Part shown: positions 1 to 10,068 of the stretch, piece by piece
Layout of the letters: each line of letters opens with the position of its first letter
How positions within the stretch are numbered: position 1 is the stretch's first letter
Assembly (NCBI GenBank): GCA_027924585.1
Contig: BSBM01000440.1
Coordinates: 10,658,001 to 10,722,000 of the forward strand
Origin: Larix kaempferi
Taxonomy: Eukaryota > Streptophyta > Pinopsida > Pinales > Pinaceae
Length of the DNA: 64,000 nt
Direction: 5' to 3'
Made by a program: the position numbers and the translations under genes
Notes under the pieces: generated by a model
What the model saw: the letters and a program-made list of their open reading frames with translations, nothing else
Told to the model about the DNA's origin: nothing
The model's database searches: none

Positions 1-733
1 GCATTCACTCGAGAACAATTTATGTTCCTTGAGGGAAGGAAAATCCATAATGGGTGGTTTTGATGTTGGATTAGGGGTTCAATGTTACAATCATTGGATA
101 ACGTGGCTTTTAATTTAAAAAAAAAAATCATGAAATTTTCTTGGGAAGGAAAAGAATTTGATTTAATGGGTATCACATGGAAACAAAGCAAGGTGATAAG
201 CTCTAATGGATGGAAAAATTGTTGAAAAGGGGAAATCAAGGTGTAATTGCAAAATTATGCTCACTAGAGATTCAAACATGTAAGCTTCCCATTACCTTAG
301 ATCTAAAAAGGGTCGTTGATAAGAATTCCAAGGTATTTGAATGTATTCAAAAAAGGTCTTCCATGTACTTGAGATCATGATCATGCTATTCACTTGATTT
401 CAGGAAGTATTCCTCCTAACATCAAACCATATAGATACCCCTATGGCCAGAAGAGAAAAAATGAGCATATGGTTGAAGAAATGTTAGAGGTTGGCATAAT
501 TAGGGCTATCCAAAGTACTTATCTGAACCTGTGGTAATCATACACAAGAAGAAGGTCTGATGGCATATGTTTCCATATTATAGAGACCTTAGCAAGATCA
601 CTAATAAAGATAAGTTTCCCATTCGAATCATTGATGAATTGTTAGATGAACTACATGGAGAAGTTTACTTCACAAATTTGGATATTCGTTCAAGGTATCA
701 TCAAATTAGAATGAAGGAAGAATACATCCCAAC
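1..733 (+). pseudogene. Ty3/gypsy pol remnant, protease-RT linker and RT N-terminus (element A, left part)
   Basis: This is the broken 5' half of a Ty3/gypsy reverse transcriptase. A linker resembling MKFSWEGKEFDLMGI is readable near 130-170. An RT entry segment follows near 405-510 (IPPNIKPYRYPYGQKR, then EEMLEVGII). The palm motif YRDLSKITNKDKFPI and LDIRSRYHQIRMKEE lie near 575-725. Several stops and frameshifts separate these blocks, so no protein can be made. The reading breaks off at about 733, inside the palm, where Penelope-like sequence begins. It resumes at about 2088 with the next expected RT motif. The element starts before or near the window edge, and no LTR is visible for it. 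Family assignment is firm; the clade is not determined. Confidence 0.85.
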
Positions 734-1126
734 AATAAATCCTTAAAAGATCCAATTGATCCAAGGACATGCAAGGGTCTTTACTCCATCCCTTGTTCTT
801 GCGAGCAAATTTACTTAGGTGAAACTGGGTGTTCCATGGAAACAAGATTTAAAGAGCACAGTGCTGACCAAAGACATGATAGACATAAGAAGTCATCTCT
901 TGCTGAACACTCACACTTAACGGGTCACCAAATCTGTTTGGAAAATGCCAAAGTCTTAGCTAGGGAAGAGAACCTAATAAAATGAAAAGATAGGGAGAAA
1001 ATTGCAATCAACTTAAACCAAAATTGCCTTAGTAGGGATGATGGCACAAAGCTCAGTGACTCTTGGAAACCGCTTCTTCACTCCCTACAACGTAGAAGAC
1101 CCTTAAGAATTAGTAACCAAATCTAA
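734..1126 (+). pseudogene. GIY-YIG endonuclease domain of a Penelope-like element (C-terminal fragment)
   Basis: The reading frame gives CKGLYSIPCSCEQIYLGETG, matching the GIY ('GLY') and YIG ('YLG') motifs with the Cys pairs typical of Penelope endonucleases. TRFKEH then supplies the catalytic-region arginine. SLAEHSHLTGH supplies the conserved His residues, and the C-terminal tail includes DDGTKLSDSWKPLL. One in-frame TGA (after ENLIK) interrupts about 130 codons, and the natural stop TAA is at 1124-1126. In intact elements this domain nicks target DNA and is fused downstream of the RT; no RT is present here. The pairing of the motifs with the downstream hammerhead makes other GIY-YIG families (UvrC, Slx1, homing nucleases) unlikely. 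Confidence 0.85.
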
Positions 1127-1998
1127 TGTAAATTAAAATTTAACATTTAGTTGATAATCACATCCCATATAATAACCTTCTTATGAGCATACTAACTTTC
1201 TAAATTAATCACCTCCCCTAGACAACATTCAATAATTTCATCATAAATCCATCATATCATTCTTTGAATTACAAATTAATTTAACAATTATACTATTGAA
1301 ATTATAATTTATCAAAAAACCATCCTATTATATAAACCATCATATTATACTATATTTATATTATTTTATACTATATTATATTTATATTACATTATATTTA
1401 TATTATATTATACCATATTATATTCATATTATATTTATCATACTATTGAAATTATAATTTAATAATTATACTATTAACATTATAATTTATCATAACCATC
1501 ATATGCATATAAATGAATTTAATAATTATATTATTGAAATTATAAATATGATAAACTTATTTTTAGATTACATTATGAAAAATATGAAAAATTTACTTTT
1601 AGATTACATTATGATATATTTATTATAATATGATAAATTCACTTTTAAATTACATACCAATTAACATAGTTTGAAAATTAGAATACCAATTCAATTTATA
1701 ACACCATTTGAACTTATAATTTTATAATAATATTAAATTTAAGTCATAACCATTTATAAATATCATTATCATTAAATTAAAGACTTTATTATTTTTACAT
1801 TTAATAATTTTCAACATTAGTGATTAATAACATTAAGTAATAATTTAAAAAAACCTTATTATAACTTTCTTATGCCTAAAATTGAAATAAGCCAGACCGA
1901 CCCTAAATCACTAAATTAAATTATTAGGCTAAGAATTATTGGTTTCATATATATTTGTGTGTTTCACGGGAATCTTTATCCTTGTAGGATTCAACTAT

Positions 1999-2038
1999 CT
2001 CCTGATGATGATCCCAGAGTAGGGATTGAAACGTCGAG
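1999..2038 (+). ncRNA. Hammerhead-ribozyme-like core in Penelope-like 3' region
   Basis: The core box CTGATGA is at 2002-2008 and the second core box GAAAC at 2028-2032, followed by the cleavage triplet GTC (2033-2035). Stem II can form between ATCCC (2011-2015) and GGGAT (2022-2026) with an AGAGTA loop. A short stem I can pair CTC (1999-2001) with GAG (2036-2038). Stem III is minimal (AC/GT), as reported for Penelope hammerheads, which probably act as dimers. Two extra bases (TG, 2009-2010) lie between the core and stem II, and one T precedes GAAAC, so activity is doubtful. Predicted cleavage would be after C2035. Confidence 0.65.
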
Positions 2039-2087
2039 TTTCAAATTTTTTTAACGCAGTTCCTCCTTTCACCCAAACTGATCCTGC

Positions 2088-3938
2088 ATAATGACTATTT
2101 TCAAACTCATGAAGGTCAGTATGAATTTCTGGTCATGCCTTTTGGCCTTACAAATGCACCTTCCACATTTCAAGTTTTGATGAATTCCATTTTCAAGCCC
2201 TTCCTTAGAAAATTTGTGTTAGTATCTTTTGATGATATACTAATATATAGAAAGACTTCTTGGGAAGAATATGTTCAACATGTTGGCAGAGTGCTACAAC
2301 TACTAAAGGAGAAACAACTATATGCAAAACCTTCCAATTGTTTCTTTGGTGTAAAGGAGGTATATTATTTGGGTCATATTGTGCTTGATGAAGGTGTCAA
2401 GGTAGGACCTAACAAAATTAAATCCATCAGATGTATTGTCCTATTCTTAAAACCTTGAAGAATCTTAGAGGATTCCTAGGTTTGACAGGGTACTGCTGCG
2501 TGTTTTTCATAACTATGGAAGAATAGAAGCACCCATAATAGAGTTATTAAAGAAGGATTCATTCTCTTGGACTCTAGAGGCCACTAAATCTTTTGAACAA
2601 ATTAAAGAGGAAATGTGCAAAGCCCTTGTCTTGTCCACACCAGACTTCACAAAAACCTTTATTGTAGAATGTGATGCCTCGAGAAACGGTATTGGTGTTG
2701 TCCTAATGCAAGAGGGAAGGCCTTGGATTTTGAAAGTTGACAAATCAGGGGAAAGAACTTACACAAACCCATTTATGAGAGGGAAATGTTGGAAATACTA
2801 CATGCACTTAATCAATGGTGTCCTTACCTAATAGGTAGGCAGTTCAAGGTCAAAACAAATCATGATAGTCTTAATACTTCTTGGAACATAGACTATCTTC
2901 AAAATAGAAACAAAAATGGGTAACCAATATGTTGGGATATGAATTTGAAATCATCTATGAAAAAGGGAAAAAAAATATGGTGGTAGATGCACTCTCAAGA
3001 AAAGATGAGGATGTTGAGGCATTACTTTGTGCTATTTCTTTTATACAGCCCAATTGGATAGTCAAATCAAGGGAAGAATGGAAGAATGGCCTATTGGTGT
3101 GGATACTCATTCAAAATCTACAAAAGGATCCCAGTGTATCAGATACTTTTGTTTGGAGAAATGATTCACTATGGTATAATGATCTCTTATATATATTTGA
3201 TAACTCCCAACTAAAAAAAAGGTCATTTTGGATAAACACACTTCTCCTATAGGAGGGCACTCAGGATTCCTAAAACCTACCATAGGTTCAAAAAGGAATT
3301 TTTTTGGGAAGGTCTTAAATCTGATGTTCAAAGGTTCATGGAAGAATGATTTGTTTGCCAACAAAATAAGGTTGAAATAGTTAAGACCCCAGGTCTTTTA
3401 CAACCATTAGACATACCTTGTCAATGCTTTGAGGAAATCTCAATGGACTTTGTCATAGGTCTACACAAGTTAGAAGAGAATAATATTATTATGGTGTTTG
3501 TTCATATACTCGCCAAGTATGCAAAATTTTGTGCACTCTATCAACCTTTTAACACAAGTGTAGTAGCTATAACATTCATGGAAATAGTTCAAAAGCTACA
3601 TGGAAACTTGAAGATTATTGTAAGTGATAGAGATCCAATTTTCACTGAAAATTTTTGGACTAAATTATTTTCTTGTTTGGTTACTCGGTTGGTTCATAGT
3701 TCATATTATCATCCTCAATCTGATGGGAAAACTAAGATAGTGAAGAAATATTTGGAAGAATATATTCGTTGCTTTGCAAATCTGATAAACAAACAAAATG
3801 GGTGAAATGGTTATATTTGGCAGAATGGTGGAGCAATATTTCCTTCCATATGTCATCAAAAATGTCCCCATTAATGGCACTTTATGGATACCAACCTCCA
3901 TCTATCACATCTCCCTTGAAAATAAAATATAAATTTTA
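2088..3938 (+). pseudogene. Ty3/gypsy pol remnant, RT C-terminus, RNase H and integrase (element A, right part)
   Basis: This continues element A after the Penelope insertion. RT resumes with THEGQYEFLVMPFGLTNAPS near 2108 and the catalytic box VSFDDIL near 2225 (YxDD degenerated to FDD). RNase H follows at about 2590-2870 with FIVECDASRNGIGVVLMQEG, then the connection ending in VVDALSRK near 2990. Integrase has a degraded zinc region. Its catalytic core shows MDFVIGLHK, SDRDPIFT and YYHPQSDGKT near 3443-3740; the expected glutamate after GKT is not readable. At least seven stops or frameshifts are present. It ends exactly where the LTR of element B begins (3939), before the expected integrase C-terminus. 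Confidence 0.85.
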
Positions 3939-4513
3939 TGATCCATATCGCAGTTAGCATTGTTGTTGAATGCTAACATTAATTGCGACAATTTGTCGAC
4001 TTCGACACAACTTTAACAAGTTCCAAACTCGACACAACTGTGACATGTTTCGCACAGCTGCAACATGCACCGCACCTTAGACAAGTTCAACGACCTCATA
4101 GTTTCACGACATCGACATGTAACGTCGAACTGCGACTTGCGCAACATCAACTTGCGACTGTCGAACTTCCATAGAATGTCTCTCTGTCTTCCAGTCGAAT
4201 GTAACGGCTGAAATTATGAAACCGTTCTAACTTCTCTTTGTAAATGAACATAATGGGTAGGCACCCAAGCATCTCATCATTCTATATAAGCATGTAAACT
4301 ATTTTCATATACATCTTATCAGTCATCATCTTTTACATCTAGTAACAGAGAATCAATTCACATTCCTACATACTTGTTTGTATGTTTATATCTTTCTGTG
4401 CATAGTGTATTCCTTCTTTGCTTCTTCTCATTTATTAAGCTTTCATCATAACATAGACGACTCATTCGGTAGAAATTTTTTCCCCCTCGTGCGTCCTGGA
4501 CCCGAGTGGATCA
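3939..4513 (+). repeat. 5' LTR of gypsy element B
   Basis: It begins TGATCCATATCG and ends CCCGAGTGGATCA, giving a perfect TGATCC/GGATCA terminal inverted repeat. Its 3' end is followed by a primer-binding site, and the whole is repeated at 9367-9889. A TATATAAG box lies at 4283-4290. The middle is rich in short CGAC/GTCGAAC-type repeats. Confidence 0.9.
4283..4290 (+). promoter_or_regulatory. TATA box of element B 5' LTR
   Basis: TATATAAG sits about 230 bp before the LTR 3' end, a usual place for the U3 promoter. The equivalent position in the 3' LTR (about 9663) reads TATTTAAG, a decayed version. Confidence 0.55.
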
Positions 4514-4514
4514 T

Positions 4515-4526
4515 TGGTATCATAGC
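4515..4526 (+). other. Primer-binding site of element B (initiator tRNA-Met type)
   Basis: TGGTATCATAGC lies one base after the LTR end. It matches the complement of the plant initiator tRNA-Met 3' end (TGGTATCAGAGC) except for one base. Confidence 0.8.
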
Positions 4527-4676
4527 AGATTCAAAACTTATTCAGAGCTTTGTCGGAGCGCATTAGCTTTTTTCGTGCTTAATTTTTGCGTAGACACTTC
4601 CATCGAAGTTACTTGACTTATGCTGCTTCAAACTTGCTCACAGACTCAGTAATCCAAGCATACACTACCTCCAGAG

Positions 4677-5690
4677 ATGGCAGAAGAAATAGGGGAAAGA
4701 CATGCAGTCGACGAGACACAAGAACTCATAGAGAAAACGCTAGCTCAACAACGAACTGAGATGTTTGCCCAGTTCAATGAAATTCTCACACGATTTTCTT
4801 CAACTTCAGGAGGATTTCCGACGAGAACTAACTCCGAAAAAATCAGCCCCTTCAAAGTGAAAATGAATTTGGACATACCAAATCTAGAAGGAAAGATTGA
4901 CGCAGAATCCGTCGACAATTAAATACAACAATTGGAGTCCAATTACTTTGTGAATCAACTCTTAGAAGCCGAAAATATCACCACTGTGTCCTTAAAGATG
5001 TCAAAATCTATGCACTCCTCGTAGGATAATCTTTCGAAAGAGATGGAGAAAAGCGGAGACCCCAATTACACAAGGGATAAATTTTTCGAGTACATCCAGA
5101 AGGAGTTTTACCCACCCAAGTACCTTGAGTAGCAGTATAAGAAGTGGAAGTAGCTAAGGCAACGGAAATACCAGTCCGTACAGAGTTACACCGACGAGTT
5201 CAATCGACTCACGGCTAGAATTGGTGTCCAAGAAGAAGAAACATTGCTTGTTCTGAAGTACATCAGCAGATTATCCCAGTACATTCAGCAGGAGATGGAG
5301 TTTCTAACTGTCAATACACTTGTAGATGCTTTCCATTATGCCAACAAACTTGAAACCAAACAAAATGGAAAATCATGCTTCATGACAAAGCCGAAATCAG
5401 GACGACCATTCGACAAGAAAGCACCACCTGAATTCGACAAGTCGAAATCTTCGTAGACTCCGCAAAAGCCAGATCATGGAAAAAATCCTTCTCACAAAAT
5501 GGAACACAGCAAGCAACCTACCGGAAAATGGTGCGACTACCGTCACTCACCTTGGCATGATACGCTTGAATGGAAAGATCGAAAGACTTTTTTGGAAAAA
5601 GTGTCGACATCCGACGCATTCGACAAGATTGTGGTAGAATATGACCCAAAAGCAATGACTCTTTTGACATCGACATCGACAACTCTAGCA
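4677..5690 (+). pseudogene. gag of gypsy element B
   Basis: The product would be the capsid-nucleocapsid polyprotein. The frame opens at ATG 4677 (MAEEIGERHAVDETQELIEK) and runs through KVKMNLDIPNLEGKIDAE, the entry to a retrotransposon-gag capsid domain. It continues with KFFEYIQKEFYPPKY, SVQSYTDEFNRLTAR and GVQEEETLLVLKYISRLSQY. All blocks are in one frame, interrupted by about five stops (for example near 4919, 5022, 5131, 5152 and 5454). Most look like CAG/CAA or TGG mutated to stop codons. The nucleocapsid knuckle (KWCDYRHSPWHDTLEWKD) has lost the standard CCHC spacing and its last cysteine is now tryptophan. The product cannot be made. Confidence 0.88.
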
Positions 5691-8600
5691 GCCTCGACTA
5701 TCGTCGATGAGAGCACCTATTCCATACACAGATATGGGTTCAAAACAATCCATTTCATTTGATTGTGGACAATAGGAGCCAGAAGAAATTTGTTTCTGAA
5801 GAATTTGTGAAGAAACTAGGTCTTGTTACCACTCTGCATCCTCAACCTTACAACATCGGTTGGATTACGGATGGACAAGAGATAAGGATCACTCGACAAT
5901 GCAAACTCACCTACTTCATAAATCCTTTTGAATATGAAGTACTTTGTGACATGGAACCACTCTCCGTAACCAATGCCCTATTTGGGAAACCTTACCTATG
6001 GGATCTCCATGGAAGTTACCAGTCATGACAGCAGAAGGTGATTGTCAAAATTTGCAATAAATGGTACAACATACCAGAAAAATGACCTACACCAATGGTT
6101 TCAATGATATCTGCTAAGAAGACAAGGAAGCTCATAAATCATGCTCAGAAGTTCGCATTGATTATGATAAAGACACAACATTCTAGGAAGAATGCAACAA
6201 CCAGTCGAGTCACTGACCTATGCATCTTCCGACAGAAGCAGCAGATCGAAAATATTCTTGATGAGTACAAGAACCTATTCCAAGTTCCAGATGGAGTACC
6301 TCAACATTGCCAGGTAAAACACTATATTGAACTTGCTCCTAGTTATTATTTTCCTAACGCATATGTTTACAGAAGATCCATTCTCGAAAATGAAGAGATT
6401 CACAGACAAATCCAAGATTTGATCGACAAAGTCCATATTTGACCCAACTCCTCCCCTTGTGGAAGTCCAGTCGTCCTAGTTCTGAAGAAAGACAGGACTT
6501 GTCGCATGTGCATTGAATACAGGGAACTCAACAAAATATCGATGAAGAATCGGTACCCTCTACCGCGGATAGACGAGCTCATCGATTGTCTGAAAGGTGA
6601 TACATTCTTTACTAAGCTCGACCTCAAGTCGAGATATCACCAGATTCCAATCGAGCCCTCAGATGTATGGAAAATTGCTTTCAAGACCAATGAAGGATTG
6701 TTTGAATGGTTAGTCATTCCTTTCGGCTTAACCAATGCACCTGCGACCTTCATGCGATACATGGATAACATTATTCGACCTTTCATCAACAAATGGGTTA
6801 TTGTCTATATCAACGACATATTGATTTTTAGTTGATCATGGGAAGAACATCTCGGACAACTTCAGCAAGTCCTCGACAATCTCCAGCAACATCAAGTTTA
6901 CTTGAACATAGACAAATGTTCCTTTGTGATGAACAACATCAAATATTTGGGGTTTGTAATTGAATCTGCAGGCATTTATGTCGACCCAAAAAAAGAACAA
7001 ATTTCTCAAAGATTGGCCCATTCCTCACAGCATTCAATAACTAAGAATTTTTCTTGGTTTGACGAATATCTATCAACAATTCATACTCAGATTCAGTCAC
7101 ATAGCTTGGCCCTTGAATCAATCTCCAGCAACATCAACTTTACTTGAACATAGACAAATGTTCCTTTGCGATGAACAACATCAAATATTTGGGGTTTGTA
7201 ATTGACTCTGCAGGCATTTATGTCGACCCAGAAAAAGTACAAATTTATCAAAGATTGGCCCATTCCTCACAGCATTCAATAACTAAGAATTTTTCTTGGT
7301 TTGACGAATATCTATCAACGATTCATACTCGGATTCAGTCACATAGCTTGGCCCTTGAATCAATTGATGAAAGGAAGTGGGAAAACTGTCTTCAAATGGA
7401 CACCAACACAACAAGCAACTTTTGACAAGCTCAAACACAAGCTCTGCACTACACCAGAACTTGTGTTACCTGATTTGCATCAGCCCTTTGAGATTGAGAC
7501 GGATGCATCGAACTATTCCTTGGGTGTAGTGATCACTCAGCCTAGTCACCTTGTCAGTTTTCATTCCAAAACTTTTAACGAAACTGTTAGAAGGTATTCG
7601 GCATATGAAAAAAAACTGTACACCATTGTGCAAGCTCTCAAGCAATGGAGGCATTACATCCTTGGAAAGGAAACGATCATCCTCATTGACCATAAGCCTC
7701 TACAGTTTCCTCCGACCCAGTCAAAAATACAAACAACTTGACAACTCAAGTGGATTAATTACCTGCAACAATTCCAATTGGTAATTAAGTATCGGAAAGG
7801 TAAAGCTAACGCTGCCGCCGAATTTCTAATCCGACTACCAATTACTCTCCTTTTTACAATGATGAGTATGTAGGGATATGACACCACTACTTGGCCTTAT
7901 TTGTATCAGGAAGACATCAAATTTTCACCAGTCTATCGACAACTTCAGGCTGACAATTCGTTGACCGCTGACTATTTCCGGAAAGATACCTTGCTATACA
8001 ATCTGAGACAACTTTGTGTATCGACAGGTGATCATCGACAGCAGCTCATTTGGGACGCACACTACAATAAGACTGTGGGACATTTTGGAGTAGCAAAGAC
8101 CCTTTCTATTCTCCAGAAGTATTTATTTTGGCCTACACTTAAAACTGATGTCAACAAGTACTTTCGATCATGCTTGGTTTGTGCCATTGCTAAACTGCCT
8201 AATCGACGACAGGGATTGTACACACCTTTTCCAGTTCCTAGTAGACCATGGGAGTCTATTTCTATGGACTACTTGATGGGATATCCTACTACCAAACATC
8301 AACATGACATGATCTTAGTAGTAGTCGATAGATTTTCCAAGATGGCCATTCTCATTCCTTGCAAGATGATGACTACAACGCAACAAACCACGCAGCTCTT
8401 CTTCAAACATGTTTGGAAACACTATGGTTTACCAAAAACCAGTATCTACGATAGAGATGCCCGATTTGTCAGCATATTTTGTAAGACCCTTTGACAACAG
8501 CTAGACACAAGACACTCATTATCGACATCTTTCCATCCTCAAACAGACGGATAGACGGAATTTGTGAATCGTTTGGTAGTACAATGACTTCGCATGTACA

Positions 8601-9355
8601 ACCAAAAGCATCGACGAACCTGGGATGACAATCTTCCATACATACAACACAACTACAATCGTGCTCAACATAGCTCTATGGGTAAGATTCCATTTGAGAT
8701 TTGTTATGAATTTCAACCCTTAGTGCTTATCAGCTTGATCATCTCCTCAACACAGTCGAACGACACGGACCAAAAACAATGAGAAGTTGACAAAGTAGTC
8801 AAGTTTCGAGATCAGATATGCGACATTCAGTGACAAGCACATGACATGTTGCACAAAGAAAATGTGAAATCTAAGGCTAGACACGATAAGCATCGTATCC
8901 CTCATTATTTTCAAATTGGGGATAAGGTCTGGTTACATCTTAAGAACAAACGCTTCACTGGACCATACAAAAAGTTGAAACCTTTGCGATATGGTCCATG
9001 CAATATTCTTCAGCAGATTGGAGAAAACGCTTTCCAGCTCGACATTCCTTCATGCCTTGGTATACATCCAGTATTCAATGTGTATCTACTTCAACCATAC
9101 CTTGCACCATTGTTGGAACAGAACGACTTGTTGATAGCAGAACTTGACGACATCTAGCCAGATGTTCAAGAGCCTCTTCCTTGTGACACCATTGTGGGAC
9201 GACGAGTACGCCATACAAGGATGAACATAATTCCCTTGTTTCAGGCTGCTAAAGACAGACAGATTCCAACACAAGGAAAATGGTACTCTGCTACTAAACT
9301 ACCCGACAAGTTTACTCAGCTTCATGAGAAGACAATGGAGACCATTGTTTCTTAA
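5691..9355 (+). pseudogene. pol of gypsy element B (protease, RT, RNase H, integrase)
   Basis: Protease is near 5759-6028. The usual DxGSQ site reads DNRSQ, so the catalytic glycine is lost. RT is at 6460-7120, with RMCIEYRELNKISMKNRYPL, LDLKSRYHQI, IPFGLTNAPATF and VYINDILIFS (YIND in place of YLDD). A 242-bp tandem duplication follows (6877-7360). RNase H is at 7430-7740 (EIETDASNYSLGVVI, LIDHKPLQF). Integrase zinc region and core are at 7901-8570: HYNKTVGHFG, CLVCAIAK, SMDYLMG, YDRDARF and TEFVNR, so D, D and E are visible. The C-terminal GPY/F-like KKLKPLRYGPCNILQQIG is near 8975. Stops and frameshifts occur throughout. The last codon is TAA 9353-9355. Confidence 0.9.
6877..7360 (+). repeat. 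242-bp tandem duplication inside pol of element B
   Basis: Copy 1 (6877-7118) and copy 2 (7119-7360) are adjacent and direct, with roughly seven to ten differences by eye (about 3-4%). The unit encodes the RT thumb, from LNIDKCSF to HSLALES. Because 242 is not a multiple of 3 it adds a frameshift. A pre-existing frameshift inside the unit is present in both copies, so the duplication arose after the pol frame was already broken. Confidence 0.92.
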
Positions 9356-9366
9356 GGAACGAGGTC

Positions 9367-9889
9367 TGATCCATATCGTAGTTGGCATTGTTGTCGAATG
9401 CTAGCATATACTGATACATGTCACCGATGTCAATACTACTTCTACAAGCTTTGACTTCGACAAATTCTATAATTTCGATAAGTTCACTGACCTCACAGTA
9501 TTGCAATGTCGACATGCAGCCTCGACTTGCAACTTGCGACTGTTGACCTTCGACATACTATCTTTCTGTCTTCCAGTCGACTGTAATGGTTGAACTGCCG
9601 AAACCATTCTAACTTATCTTTTAACTGAATGTAATGGGAAGGCACCCAAGCATCTCAACATTCTATTTAAGCATGTAAAATATTGTAATATACATCTTAT
9701 CTGATCTACCTAGTTTTCCATAATAGAGAAGAACAGTTTGCATTCCTACATATTGTTTGCATGTATGTGTTCATCTGTGTAGTGTATCCTTGCTTTTCTT
9801 ATTCTCTTTCTTATGTTTCTGTCAAAATAAATCCGACTCATTCAGTCAAACTGTTGTCCCCCTCGTGCTTCCTGGCCCCGAGTGGATCA
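9367..9889 (+). repeat. 3' LTR of gypsy element B
   Basis: It starts TGATCCATATCGTAG and ends GAGTGGATCA, like the 5' LTR. The purine-rich stretch AAGGAACGAGG just upstream (9354-9364) is the probable polypurine tract for plus-strand priming. It is about 50 bp shorter than the 5' LTR through indels in the CGAC-rich middle. Confidence 0.88.
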
Positions 9890-10068
9890 ACTAGGTACAT
9901 TTGGAGGACAATTAGGGAAATTTGGATGCCATTAGGGACACTCAAATGCCATTATGAAAATGCATATTCCATTAGGGTTATTCGGGTTCCATTAGGTTCA
10001 TTGAAGTGTTGATTATTTTTATAACACAAGCATTGTTAATGATGAAATGGTCACCAAGGCACATAAAA
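9890..10068. other. Short unassigned spacer with CATTAGGG-type reiterations
   Basis: Five loose copies of a motif like CCATTAGGG occur within about 110 bp. There is no ORF and no recognisable element. It separates the gypsy element B LTR from the 4.4-kb LTR-like unit. Confidence 0.4.

Larger units (their letters stand above)
734..2087 (+). mobile_element. Penelope-like element, 3' fragment (conifer 'Dryad'-like)
   Basis: An insertion of about 1.35 kb splits the RT of gypsy element A. It holds the C-terminal GIY-YIG endonuclease part of a Penelope-like ORF (734-1126), then a very AT-rich tract, then a hammerhead-ribozyme-like core (1999-2038). Hammerhead motifs in the long terminal pseudo-LTRs are a known hallmark of this class. 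The RT domain that should precede the endonuclease is absent, so the copy is 5' truncated, as is usual for target-primed insertions. I could not define a clear TSD; the boundaries are placed where gypsy homology stops and restarts. Penelope-like elements are rare in seed plants and best known from conifers, which is the main basis for the organism guess. Confidence 0.8.
3939..9889 (+). mobile_element. Ty3/gypsy LTR retrotransposon (element B), both LTRs present, inactivated
   Basis: The element has 5' LTR 3939-4513, primer-binding site, gag, protease, RT, RNase H, integrase and 3' LTR 9367-9889 in canonical Ty3 order. Both LTRs start TGATCC and end GGATCA. They differ in length (575 and 523 bp) and have many substitutions, so the insertion is old. 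Many stops inside gag and pol look like CAG/CAA or TGG changed to TAG/TAA, as expected from methylated-cytosine decay. The flanking 5-mers, TTTTA on the left and ACTAG on the right, do not match, and the right flank is not the continuation of element A. The element is related to the younger element at 57-64 kb, with the same LTR terminal hexamers and closely similar RT. Confidence 0.92.

Noticed and set aside
1130-1990. AT-rich tract with many ATTATATTTATATTA-like repeats as a scaffold/matrix attachment or origin
   Set aside because: Simple AT richness in a PLE 3' region is a sufficient explanation; no specific motif supports another role.
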